Below are positions 17,851-26,533 of a stretch of 64,000 bases of DNA, piece after piece. The notes beneath the pieces were generated by a model. That model saw only the letters and a program-made list of their open reading frames with translations, had not been told where the DNA came from and ran no database searches. The position numbers were made by a program, and so were the translations under genes. The stretch spans positions 1-64,000 of the forward strand of contig CAYSCW010000003.1 of assembly GCA_964429795.1 (NCBI GenBank). The letters are read 5' to 3'. Within the stretch, counting starts at the first letter, position 1. Every line of letters starts with the position of its first letter. Source of the DNA: CAYSCW01 sp964429795. Lineage in GTDB: Bacteria > Acidobacteriota > Aminicenantia > Aminicenantales > Aminicenantaceae.

Positions 17851-19086
17851 ATGGAGAAACAATTCTTTCGGATACTGACTATCAACAGCGGCTCTTCCAG
17901 TCTTAAGTTTGCCCTGTATCATATGGGGCAATCTGAGGCCCTGGTGTTTACAGGGAGCCTGGAGAGAATTGGACTGAGAACAGGGCTTTTTCATGTCACG
18001 GACGCCAAGATGGAGACCTTGATTGAAGAATATCTCGACTTTCCTGATCATGACGCGGCCTTGAAAAGGCTTTTTGAATGGCTGAAACTCCATTCCCCTG
18101 ATCAGGAGTTGGACGCAGTAGGTCACCGGATTGTCCATGGAGGAATCCGGTACAGCCAGCCACATCTGATCACTACGGAATTGGTCGCAGCACTCAAGGA
18201 ACTTGTTCCGCTTGCTCCTGAACATCTTCCCCATGAACTCAGAGCCATCAAAGCAATCCACAGAATCTATCCGGATTTGATCCAGGTGGCCTGTTTTGAT
18301 ACAGCTTTTCACCAGCCTATGCCCCAACTCGCCAAGGTGTATGCTCTACCCAGATATTTGTGGCACCAAGGAGTCATACGATACGGCTTTCACGGCTTGT
18401 CCTACGAATACATCCTGCAAGAGCTGACCAAAGAGACGGGCATGGAGGCAGCAAACAAAAGGTTGATCATAGCTCATCTGGGCAATGGGGCGAGCATGGC
18501 CGCTGTTCATTACGGAAAAAGCGTTGATACAACAATGGGATTTACACCTGCTGGCGGCCTGGTGATGAGCACACGTTCAGGCGACCTAGATCCAGGGATT
18601 ATTCTTTATCTTCTTGAAGAAAAAGGTGTTGACCCTGTTACAATGAATGCTCTGATAAACCATCAGAGTGGTTTGTTGGGAGTATCAGGTGTCAGTTCAA
18701 GCATGAGAGAGCTGCTGGATAAAGAGGCAGAAAACCTCCATGTGGCCGAGGCTGTCGATCTCTTTTGTTATCAGGCAAAAAAATACTTTGGGTCTCTTGT
18801 GGCGGTATTAGGGGGATTGGATACGCTTATATTTACCGGCGGCATCGGGGAAAATGCGCCCTCCATTCGTTGGCGTATCTGTAAAGATCTTGAATTCTTG
18901 GGCATCCATCTCAATTCCAGCCGCAATGACTCCAATGTTCCTGTCATATCCCAAGACAACAGCCTGATCACCGTGCGAGTGATGAAGACCAATGAAGAAT
19001 TGATGATTACAAGACATACATTCAATCTGCTACAAAGGAAGCGGAGAGATCCAAGGCAAAGTTTAGAAAAAAGGAGAATAAAATGA
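17851..19086 (+). CDS. ackA: Acetate kinase
   Basis: The 411-residue enzyme makes ATP and acetate from acetyl phosphate. Family signatures are all present: ILTINSGSSSLKF at the N-terminus, GHRIVHGG, FDTAFHQ, HLGNGASMAAV, MGFTPAGGL with STRSGDLDPG, and FTGGIGENA. An earlier in-frame ATG at 17812 adds 13 residues unlike any Ack N-terminus. The ATG at 17851 follows GGAAGAGAAG and gives the usual N-terminus, so it is preferred. The stop overlaps the phosphoketolase start (ATGA), indicating translational coupling. Together the two enzymes harvest ATP from sugar phosphates without lower glycolysis. Confidence 0.95.
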   Translation: MEKQFFRILTINSGSSSLKFALYHMGQSEALVFTGSLERIGLRTGLFHVTDAKMETLIEEYLDFPDHDAALKRLFEWLKLHSPDQELDAVGHRIVHGGIRYSQPHLITTELVAALKELVPLAPEHLPHELRAIKAIHRIYPDLIQVACFDTAFHQPMPQLAKVYALPRYLWHQGVIRYGFHGLSYEYILQELTKETGMEAANKRLIIAHLGNGASMAAVHYGKSVDTTMGFTPAGGLVMSTRSGDLDPGIILYLLEEKGVDPVTMNALINHQSGLLGVSGVSSSMRELLDKEAENLHVAEAVDLFCYQAKKYFGSLVAVLGGLDTLIFTGGIGENAPSIRWRICKDLEFLGIHLNSSRNDSNVPVISQDNSLITVRVMKTNEELMITRHTFNLLQRKRRDPRQSLEKRRIK

Positions 19087-21437
19087 CTCAGATACCACAA
19101 CGCCGGTTAGCTCAACTTCAATCCTATTGGAGTGCTGCCAATTATTTAGGTGCAGCACAACTCTACCTGAAAGAAAATCCCTTGTTGAAGGAGCCGCTGA
19201 AGCCTGATCACATCAAGCCTCGTCTCCTGGGACACTGGGGGACTCAGCCAGGGCTTAACCTTATTTATACCCACTTGAACCGCTTGGTACAAGATACGGA
19301 AGCCTCTGTGCTGCTCGTCGTCGGTCCCGGTCATGGCGCGCCGGCTATCCTCGCCAACCTGTATCTGGAGGGCACGCTTTATGAATATTATCCTGAGTTT
19401 AGCTTCAGTCTGTCAGGATTAAGGCATCTTTTTCGCAGCTTTTGCTGGCCCCGAGGCAATCCCAGCCACCTGTTTCCCGGAACGCCAGGGATGATCCACG
19501 AGGGAGGCGAATTGGGCTACTGTTTAGCACACGCCTTTGGAGCGGTACTCGATAATCCTGATCAAATAGCTGTCTGTATCGTGGGTGACGGAGAGGCTGA
19601 AACAGGCCCCTTGGCGACATCGTGGCATTCTAACAAATACGTCAATCCCGCAACCTGCGGTGCGGTGCTGCCCATCCTTCACCTTAATGGATACAAGCTC
19701 TCCGGCCCAACCCTCTTAGGCCGCATGACAGAAGAGGAACTGGAGAACCTGTTTACTGGCTACGGCTACCAAGTACGCACTGTGAAAGGGGATAATCCTG
19801 AATTGGTGCATGTAGCCATGTGGAAAGCAGTGGACTGGGCTTATTCTCAAATCCGCTCCATTCAAGAACTTGCGCGAAGCGAGGAACCTTCTGTACGACC
19901 GGCCTGGCCGATGATCATCCTGCGGACTCCGAAAGGCTGGACAGGCCCTAAAGAACTGGATGGAATCCCCATAGAGGGCACTTTTCATTCTCACCAGGTT
20001 CCGATCATGGACCCGGCTACAAATCCTGAACACCTCAAGGCCTTGGAACAGTGGCTAAGCAGCTACCACCCTGAGAAACTGTTCGACGCCAGCGGACTGC
20101 CTATCCCCGAAGTCACAGCCATCTGTCCCAACGGAGATCTGCGGATCGGGATGAATCCTCACGCCAACGGAGGGCAGCTCTTGGCCTCTTTAAAACTACC
20201 AGAATATACAGACTATGCCGTGGCCGTGCCGACACCGGGTGAAGTGAAGGCTGAAGGAACAAGGGAACTCGGTAAATACGTGCGGGATATTTTTCTCGCT
20301 AATGAAGAGACGCGGAACTTCCGTTTCTTCTGTCCGGATGAGACCACCTCCAACCGCATGGAACATGTTTTTGAGGCCACAGAACGGGCTTTTATGTGGC
20401 CTCTGGTTAAAACTGACGAGTTCCTTTCTAAAGGTGGACGGGTCATGGAAATCCTCAGTGAACACACCTGCCAGGGATGGCTGGAGGGTTATTTACTCAC
20501 CGGCCGACACGGCTTGTTTGCCTGCTACGAGGCGTTTATTCCTATTGTTGATTCGATGCTGAACCAGTATGCCAAGTGGTTGAAGGTTTCACGGGAGGTG
20601 CCCTGGCGAAAACCACTGGCCTCGCTCAACTACCTCCTCACCTCCCACGTCTGGAGGCAGGATCACAATGGCTACACTCATCAAGTCCCGAGCTTCATCA
20701 ATAATGTGGTAAACAAGAAGAGTTCTGTGGCCCGCATCTACCTTCCGCCCGACGCAAACTGCCTGCTTTCGGTTGCGAATCATTGTCTGAAGAGCCTGAA
20801 TTACGTGAACCTGATCGTAGCCTCCAAACAAATGATTCCTCAATGGCTGGATATGAACGCCGCTGGCAAACATTGCTCCCAAGGCGCCTCTGTGTGGGAA
20901 TGGGCCAGCAATGATGAAGGGAATCCAGACATCGTTCTGGCTGCTGCTGGCGACGTCCCCACTGAAGAAGTGCTGGCCGCAGCATGGCTTTTGCGCCGCG
21001 AGATTCCCCAACTCCGGGTTAGAGTCGTGAACGTGGTCGATCTTTTCACCCTTATTTCGCATGATGATCATCCTCACGGTCTGGACAAAACAGCGTTTAC
21101 TGATCTTTTTACGGATAACCAACCCGTCATATTTGCCTTCCACGGCTACCCGAGAGTCATACATGAGTTAGTCCACCACCGGCCCAGCCCCGGCCGTTTT
21201 CACGTCCATGGCTATATCGAGGAAGGACGAACGACGACACCATTTGACATGCTCGTGCTCAACAGGATGAGCCGCTATCATCTGGCCATAGCCGCTTTGC
21301 AGCGTGCGACACGCCTGGGTGTCCGGGTCGGCGGCATTATTGATCTTTTCGAGGAGCGCCTTGCCGCGCATCGCTCCTACATCCAGGACCACGGTGCGGA
21401 CTTACCAGAGATTCTCAATTGGCGCTGGGAAGTTTAA
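19083..21437 (+). CDS. xfp: D-xylulose 5-phosphate/D-fructose 6-phosphate phosphoketolase
   Basis: The 784-residue thiamine-diphosphate enzyme splits xylulose-5-P or fructose-6-P with phosphate to give acetyl phosphate plus a C3 or C4 sugar phosphate. Signatures include LLGHWGTQPGLNLIY, VGPGHGAPA, the cofactor motif GDGEAETGP, and SEHTCQGWLEGYLLTGRHG. Length matches the family (about 790). It overlaps ackA by four bases and closes the operon. With GlgP and the mutase, and pentose-phosphate or hexose-isomerase steps encoded elsewhere, it completes a route from glycogen to acetate and ATP. Whether it prefers the C5 or C6 substrate cannot be told from sequence here. Confidence 0.96.
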   Translation: MTQIPQRRLAQLQSYWSAANYLGAAQLYLKENPLLKEPLKPDHIKPRLLGHWGTQPGLNLIYTHLNRLVQDTEASVLLVVGPGHGAPAILANLYLEGTLYEYYPEFSFSLSGLRHLFRSFCWPRGNPSHLFPGTPGMIHEGGELGYCLAHAFGAVLDNPDQIAVCIVGDGEAETGPLATSWHSNKYVNPATCGAVLPILHLNGYKLSGPTLLGRMTEEELENLFTGYGYQVRTVKGDNPELVHVAMWKAVDWAYSQIRSIQELARSEEPSVRPAWPMIILRTPKGWTGPKELDGIPIEGTFHSHQVPIMDPATNPEHLKALEQWLSSYHPEKLFDASGLPIPEVTAICPNGDLRIGMNPHANGGQLLASLKLPEYTDYAVAVPTPGEVKAEGTRELGKYVRDIFLANEETRNFRFFCPDETTSNRMEHVFEATERAFMWPLVKTDEFLSKGGRVMEILSEHTCQGWLEGYLLTGRHGLFACYEAFIPIVDSMLNQYAKWLKVSREVPWRKPLASLNYLLTSHVWRQDHNGYTHQVPSFINNVVNKKSSVARIYLPPDANCLLSVANHCLKSLNYVNLIVASKQMIPQWLDMNAAGKHCSQGASVWEWASNDEGNPDIVLAAAGDVPTEEVLAAAWLLRREIPQLRVRVVNVVDLFTLISHDDHPHGLDKTAFTDLFTDNQPVIFAFHGYPRVIHELVHHRPSPGRFHVHGYIEEGRTTTPFDMLVLNRMSRYHLAIAALQRATRLGVRVGGIIDLFEERLAAHRSYIQDHGADLPEILNWRWEV

Positions 21438-21455
21438 CACCAGTATATCGACCAG

Positions 21456-21490
21456 TCCTGTCTCATAGAACTTTGTCCTGTTTCATCGGA
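21456..21490. promoter_or_regulatory. Tandem upstream activator sites, copy 3
   Basis: TCC 21456-21458 with GAA 21468-21470, and TCC 21476-21478 with GGA 21488-21490: two 15-bp dyads offset by exactly 20 bp, 86-120 bp before the sigma-54 box. Each is preceded by G and followed by TGT, as in copies 1 and 2. Confidence 0.7.
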
Positions 21491-21575
21491 TGAAATCAGG
21501 GTTCTTTGAGCCAAGAATACCATCCAGCCAGTTTCAATTCCCGAGAAAAACAGAATCTTTTAGGCCCCTTATTTT

Positions 21576-21591
21576 TTGGCATGTTTTTTGC
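21576..21591 (+). promoter_or_regulatory. Sigma-54 promoter of the split metalloprotease/barrel gene
   Basis: TTGGCATG-TTTT-TTGC is a full -24/-12 match. The predicted start is about 40 bases before the ATG at 21645. Confidence 0.85.
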
Positions 21592-21644
21592 TTGATATGT
21601 GATGACAACACTATTTGGAGAAAGAACAAAATCAGGAAATTAGC

Positions 21645-22385
21645 ATGAAAGAATCAAAAATTTTTCTATTTATTATCGCATTCATTTTGGTGGTTTCCTC
21701 ACTCAATGCCCAATACTTTGGACGCAACAAGGTTCAGTATGAAACTTTCGACTTCAAGGTTATGCACACGGAACATTTCACCATCTATTTTTATCCTCAA
21801 GAGGAAGAGGCTGCCATGATAGCTGCTCGAATGGCCGAGCGATGGTATAGCCGGTATTCCAGGCTACTCAATCATGCTCTTCGAGGATCGCAACCCATCA
21901 TCCTCTACTCAAGCGCGACACATTTCCAGCAGACCACAGCGGTGCCGGGTTTCCTTGGCGAAGGGACAGGGGGTGTGACCCTCTCCACTCATCGCCAGAT
22001 CGTCCTTCCACTTGGCGCATCACTGGCAGAAACTGACCATGTCATAGGACATGAGCTGGTTCACGCCTTTCAATTCGACATAACCGGACAGGACCATCCC
22101 ACCGAAATCATCGGCTCCCCTTCCGCTCTGAACCTGCCCCTTTGGTTCATGGAAGGCATGGCCGAATACCTCTCTCTGGGTCCTGTTGACCCGAATACAG
22201 CGATGTGGATGCACGATGCGCTGTACAGAAAGGACTTGCCCGCAATTAAAAAACTTGAAAATTCCAAGTACTTTCCCTACCGGTATGGCCAGGCCCTCTG
22301 GGCGTACATCGTCGGGAAGGAGGGCGACGCCCAAGTAGGAAAAATACTTAACGGCGTCGGCAAGAGGGGCGACGTTACAGAGTGA
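21645..22385 (+). pseudogene. 5' part of a split surface metalloprotease/beta-barrel gene
   Basis: This frame encodes a Sec signal peptide (FLFIIAFILVVSSLNAQ) and a gluzincin-like domain with the zinc motif HELVHAFQ and a downstream FMEGMAEYLSL glutamate segment. It ends abruptly at TGA after GKRGDVT. In related proteins this domain is followed by a TolB-like propeller and then a C-terminal BamA/TamA-type barrel. Here the propeller is missing, and the barrel continues in the +1 frame from about 22339. The ATG at 21645 is chosen because AGGAAAT precedes it and the signal peptide begins there; an upstream TTG at 21615 is less likely. It sits behind a sigma-54 promoter. The truncated product could still be secreted. 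Confidence 0.7.
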
Positions 22386-23607
22386 ACTCATCGCTCTCCT
22401 CGAGAATCCATTGTTTGGACTCCAAACAGAGACGAGTTACAAGTTCACCGATTACCGCGCCAAATTAAGGCTGGATTACGTCAGCCCGCCTCAGTTGGGC
22501 ATCGGTGTGGATCAGTTTGGCACTTATGTGGGGGGAGGAGTCGGGCTGGTCTGGAGCGACCTGCTCGGCTACTATGATCTCACAACAGCCGTTCAAACCA
22601 GCAGCAGGCTGAAGGATACAGCAGCAATGGTGAGCTTTCTCAATGATAAACATCGCTTGAACTGGGGACTGATTGCTGAGCGCATCCCTTACATCATAGG
22701 AGGCTTTGCCACTGGCTACGGAACCGTTTCAGGGGAACCGGCGGAAATCGACCAGGAATATATCTTCGCAGAATATGATTACCAGCTGGGTGGAATCGTC
22801 GCTTATCCTTTTAATACGTTTAGGCGTTTCGAAATTTCCGCTGGCTATCAATACAGCGATTTCAGCTCGGATATTCGGACGAGGTCCTACTCCCTCTTTG
22901 ATGGCACTCTGATTGATGATTCAACTCAACACCTTCCCGCGCCGGATAGTCTTCATTTTGCCTACATCAGTCCGGCATTTGTCTATGACAGTTCCTTTTT
23001 CGGGGCCACCAGCCCCCTCCTTGGGCAGAGCTACCGCCTTCAGGTTTCCCCTCAGATAGGAAACATCTCTTTTTACACAGTTCTTGCGGATTATCGCCGT
23101 TATTTTATGCCCGTCCAGCCATTTACCCTTGCCTTCCGCATCCTTCATTACGGCCGCTACGGAAAGAATGCTGAAGACCAGCGCTTGTATCCTCTTTTTA
23201 TCGGATACGACACGCTCGTACGCGGCTACAACACGAGTTCCTTCAGCGCCCAGGAAGTCTCTTCCGACAACGGCGATCTCTTCAACAGGCTGTTGGGAAG
23301 CAAGGTAATCGTGGCCAACGCCGAGCTTCGTTTCCCCCTGTTCAAGGTGCTTGGAGTGGGCCGCGGTTTCTACGGGATTTTGCCGATCGAATTTCTCTCA
23401 TTTTTTGACGCCGGGCTTGCCTGGTCGAGCGAGGATAAGGCCTGGTTCCTGAAAGGAGGACAACGCAAGCCCGTTTATAGTACGGGCATTGGTCTGCGTA
23501 TGAACCTATTTGGCTATGTCATCGCCGGTGTCGATTTTGTCCATCCTTTTAACCGTCCGTACAAGAAGGGATGGTATTTTGAATTTTCCTTCCAGCCCGG
23601 CTTTTGA
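22339..23607 (+). pseudogene. 3' part of the split gene: outer-membrane beta-barrel domain
   Basis: This frame is open from 22339. Recognisable sequence begins near 22375 (LQSELIALLENPLFGL) and runs through repeated amphipathic strands to a terminal aromatic strand (WYFEFSFQPGF), the pattern of the C-terminal barrel of BamA/surface-antigen proteins. The only early start is a TTG at 22411 with no ribosome-binding site and no signal peptide, so it cannot be exported alone. It overlaps the end of the metalloprotease frame by about 45 bases in a different register. An internal deletion of the propeller region that broke the frame explains both halves. Confidence 0.65.
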
Positions 23608-23640
23608 GAATTCTTATCAGGAAAAAATGGAGGAGCGGCC

Positions 23641-23703
23641 ATGCAAGAGCGACCCTCTGTGCAATACATACCCGTTCCTTATAAAAAATATGAAAGCAAA
23701 TGA
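23641..23703 (+). CDS. Possible 20-residue peptide
   Basis: ATG at 23641, preceded by GGAGGAG (23630-23636), opens a 20-codon frame ending TGA. The peptide is polar (MQERPSVQYIPVPYKKYESK) with no recognised motif. It is the only candidate in the 345-base stretch between the barrel gene and the permease (23608-23952), where nothing else is visible. Confidence 0.2.
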   Translation: MQERPSVQYIPVPYKKYESK

Positions 23704-23952
23704 GGCAGAATATTCAGGCCTGTTCGAGGAATAAAACATTGCATCGACAACGACTAAATGCAGAGCCCGTGATTTTCCACGTATCCCAACCACCTAACAG
23801 CTCAATTTCCATATTTATTTGAATTATAGGGAATCGCTGTTTTATTCATGTGACGATTCCGCCTCCATTCCCTGTCCTTTGAACCTGATGACATAACGAG
23901 ATGAATGTATCATACCCGAAACCATTGTGTTTTTGGAGAAGAGAAAAAAAGT

Positions 23953-25236
23953 ATGGTTCAGGATCAAGAACTTCTTGAAGGATCATGCATAAAGATGGAA
24001 AAATTAAGACAGAACCTGTCACTCTTTGATGCCATCAATATTGCCTTGGGATCAATCATCGGAGCAGGCATCTTTGTTATCATCGGAGCCGCTGCCGCCC
24101 TCGCCGGCCCGGCAATTTTTATCTCTGTGATTATTGCTGGAATAATATCTGGCTTAACCGGTCTCTCCACCGCAGAGCTAAGCCGAAGATACCCAAGAAG
24201 TGGTGGCGCTTATACTTTTGCTAAGGAAGCCCTGTCTGATTTTGTAGGTTTCGTTGTTGGCTGGGTGTGGCTTTTTTCCAACATAGTCACAGGGGCCACT
24301 GTTGCCGTAGGTTTTGGCTATTATCTTGCTTTTTTTATTCCTTCGATTTCGACGAAAATCGGCGCTGCCGTTGTCATTTTCGTGGCAACGTTCATTCATC
24401 TACTCGGCACAAAGGAGTCCAGTTGGCTGAATAATGTGTTGGTCATGCTTAAAATACTCGTGCTGCTGTTTATTATAGGAAGTGCGGTATTCTTCTTTAA
24501 AAAACCAAACTTTATCCCGCTGATGCCTTTTGGCGTCAAGGGCGTATTGGCAGGCGCCGCGACGATTTTCTTTGCCTACGCCGGCTTTGCCAGGGTTGCC
24601 ATAATCGCGGATGAGATCAAAAATCCCTCGCAGAATGTACCTCGTGCGACTCTTGCTTCCATATTTATTTCTACGCTCATCTATGTTTTCGTAGCCATAG
24701 CCGCAGTGGGTATAGCTGGTTATAAAGTGCTTGCCAAATCCGGATCTCCTCTTGCTGATGCCATAAAAGTGGAAAGCCTAAGTTATGGGTCTAGTCTTGT
24801 TGGCGCTGGGGCGCTCATAGCTACCAGCACGGTGATACTCGCCTCAATCCTCGGTGTTTCCAGACTGGCACATACCATGTCGGCCGATGGAGAACTTCCT
24901 GCTTTTCTAGAAAAGGTGAGTCAAAAAAATTCAGTACCCAAGAATGCTATTCTTCTCAGTGGCCTCATCATGCTGCTTCTGGCTCTCTTTGCTGATCTAC
25001 CGCATATCGCCTACATCAGCAGTTTCTCGCTTCTTCTATATTATTCAGCCGTTAATTTAAGCGCGTTGAAGTTATTCAGCGGATACATAAGATTCGTGAC
25101 CCTCCTGGGCTTCCTATTCTGTATGGTTCTGATGTTTACCCTTCCTCATTTATCATGGTTTGTCGGCTTTTCTGTTGTTGTAACTGGCGCACTATTTCAT
25201 AGATTTTATGTGAGAAAGGCTCGGAAGTCAGGATAA
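23953..25236 (+). CDS. APC-superfamily amino acid permease
   Basis: The 427-residue protein has about 12 membrane segments and the APC family opening LSLFDAINIALGSIIGAGIFV, followed by GLSTAELSRRYPRSGGAYTFAKE. Another conserved part is FFAYAGFARVAIIADEIKNPSQNVPRA (as FAYAGFARVA then DEIKNP). These match amino acid/polyamine transporters of the APA type; the substrate cannot be assigned. The ATG at 23953 follows GGAGAAGAG. An upstream in-frame start at 23905 would add 16 polar residues without a ribosome-binding site. It appears monocistronic. Confidence 0.88.
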   Translation: MVQDQELLEGSCIKMEKLRQNLSLFDAINIALGSIIGAGIFVIIGAAAALAGPAIFISVIIAGIISGLTGLSTAELSRRYPRSGGAYTFAKEALSDFVGFVVGWVWLFSNIVTGATVAVGFGYYLAFFIPSISTKIGAAVVIFVATFIHLLGTKESSWLNNVLVMLKILVLLFIIGSAVFFFKKPNFIPLMPFGVKGVLAGAATIFFAYAGFARVAIIADEIKNPSQNVPRATLASIFISTLIYVFVAIAAVGIAGYKVLAKSGSPLADAIKVESLSYGSSLVGAGALIATSTVILASILGVSRLAHTMSADGELPAFLEKVSQKNSVPKNAILLSGLIMLLLALFADLPHIAYISSFSLLLYYSAVNLSALKLFSGYIRFVTLLGFLFCMVLMFTLPHLSWFVGFSVVVTGALFHRFYVRKARKSG

Positions 25237-25417
25237 GAATATTTTATCTCAGAGAGGTATTTTCGGTTAGCAGCTCTTCATGTGGTTTCCGATTTCCCTG
25301 CTCATAATAGTCTGAATAAATCAAGGGAACATGCTGACAATAGTTACTCAAGCAAGCAAATAGCTTAAAGTAATCCACCTGTTCGGGAAACGGGCCCTGC
25401 ATTTTAAAATCTATGAT

Positions 25418-25447
25418 TTGGACACAAGGGGGATTTTCTTCTATAAT
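25418..25447 (+). promoter_or_regulatory. Sigma-70-type promoter of rmuC
   Basis: TTGGAC (25418-25423) and TATAAT (25442-25447) are separated by 18 bases. The predicted transcript start near 25454 excludes the in-frame ATG at 25446 and supports the ATG at 25476. Confidence 0.6.
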
Positions 25448-25475
25448 GAGAAACAAGAAAGAGGACTTATATTCT

Positions 25476-26516
25476 ATGAACCTGAGTGTCTTCCTGATCA
25501 TCTTCGCTACTGCACTCCTTATCCTCTTCATCCTCCTCCTCTGGACATTGAAAAGCACCACCTCCAAAATCGATGAAGTCAAGCGCTCACAAGTAGAAAA
25601 TCCGGCCCTCTCCCTCATGCAGCAGCAAATCGGCCAGCTCACCCAGAGCCTCAACCAGAACCTTCAGAACATGAGCAGCCAATTTCAGAAGACAACCGGA
25701 GACATGGGTACCACACTCGGCGATGTCAAGAAAGACCTGGGTAAAATGGAGGAGGTCACCCGCGAGGTGCTGGAAAAAGCGAAAGACATCGCAGGCCTTG
25801 AAAATCTGCTGCGAGCCCCTAAATTCCGGGGCGGATTCGGAGAGCTTTTTCTGGGAGATTTGCTGGGAGAATTCTTCCCTCCCGCTCACTACTCCCTCCA
25901 ACATAGATTTAAAAGTGGAGAGACCGTGGATGCCATCCTCAAGACAGGGAAGAGCATCGTCCCCATCGACTCCAAATTTCCTCTGGAAAACTTCAAGAAA
26001 TACCTGGATGAGGAAAACGATAAGGCAAAGGAAGACCTAAGGAAAAAATTCATCTCCGATGTAAAAAAACACATCGATGTGATCTCTGAAAAATACATCC
26101 TTCCCGACGAAGGAACATTCGACTTCGCCCTGATGTACATTCCCGCAGAAAACGTCTACTACGAGACCATCCTCAAGGATGAAAGCTTTGGTGAAGATAG
26201 AAGCATCTTTTCCTACGCCATCCAGAAAAGGGTGATCCCAGTCTCCCCCAACTCATTCTTTGCTTACCTGCAAGTGATCGTCCTCGGACTCAAGGGCCTC
26301 CAGATTGAAAAATCGGCCCGGTCCATTTTCCAGGCTCTGGCCAGACTACAGGGAGATTTAGACCGATTTAAAAAAGAATTCCAGATACTCGGCACCCACC
26401 TGGGAAACGCAAAGAGCAAATTTGATGATGCAGAAAAGCGGCTGGAACGATTCTCAGACAAGCTGGAGCTTGTCGGCGGAGAAGAGACCAAGAGTCTTCC
26501 TGAAGACACAGGTTAG
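25476..26516 (+). CDS. rmuC: RmuC family protein
   Basis: The 346-residue protein has an N-terminal membrane anchor (VFLIIFATALLILFILLLW), a long coiled coil (about residues 30-110) and the RmuC domain: KFRGGFGELFLGDLL, VPIDSKFPLENF, FALMYIPAENVYYE and VIPVSPNSFFAYLQ. RmuC proteins have a PD-(D/E)XK-like fold and limit recombination at inverted repeats. AGAGGA lies 11 bases before the chosen ATG. The gene is convergent with the K+ channel gene, 17 bases apart. Confidence 0.9.
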   Translation: MNLSVFLIIFATALLILFILLLWTLKSTTSKIDEVKRSQVENPALSLMQQQIGQLTQSLNQNLQNMSSQFQKTTGDMGTTLGDVKKDLGKMEEVTREVLEKAKDIAGLENLLRAPKFRGGFGELFLGDLLGEFFPPAHYSLQHRFKSGETVDAILKTGKSIVPIDSKFPLENFKKYLDEENDKAKEDLRKKFISDVKKHIDVISEKYILPDEGTFDFALMYIPAENVYYETILKDESFGEDRSIFSYAIQKRVIPVSPNSFFAYLQVIVLGLKGLQIEKSARSIFQALARLQGDLDRFKKEFQILGTHLGNAKSKFDDAEKRLERFSDKLELVGGEETKSLPEDTG

Positions 26517-26533
26517 AGAAAAATCCTCCCCCC

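Noticed and set aside
22339..22411. Programmed frameshift joining the metalloprotease and barrel halves
   Set aside because: No slippery heptamer or downstream structure was seen at the switch, and the propeller domain expected between them is missing. Deletion explains it better.
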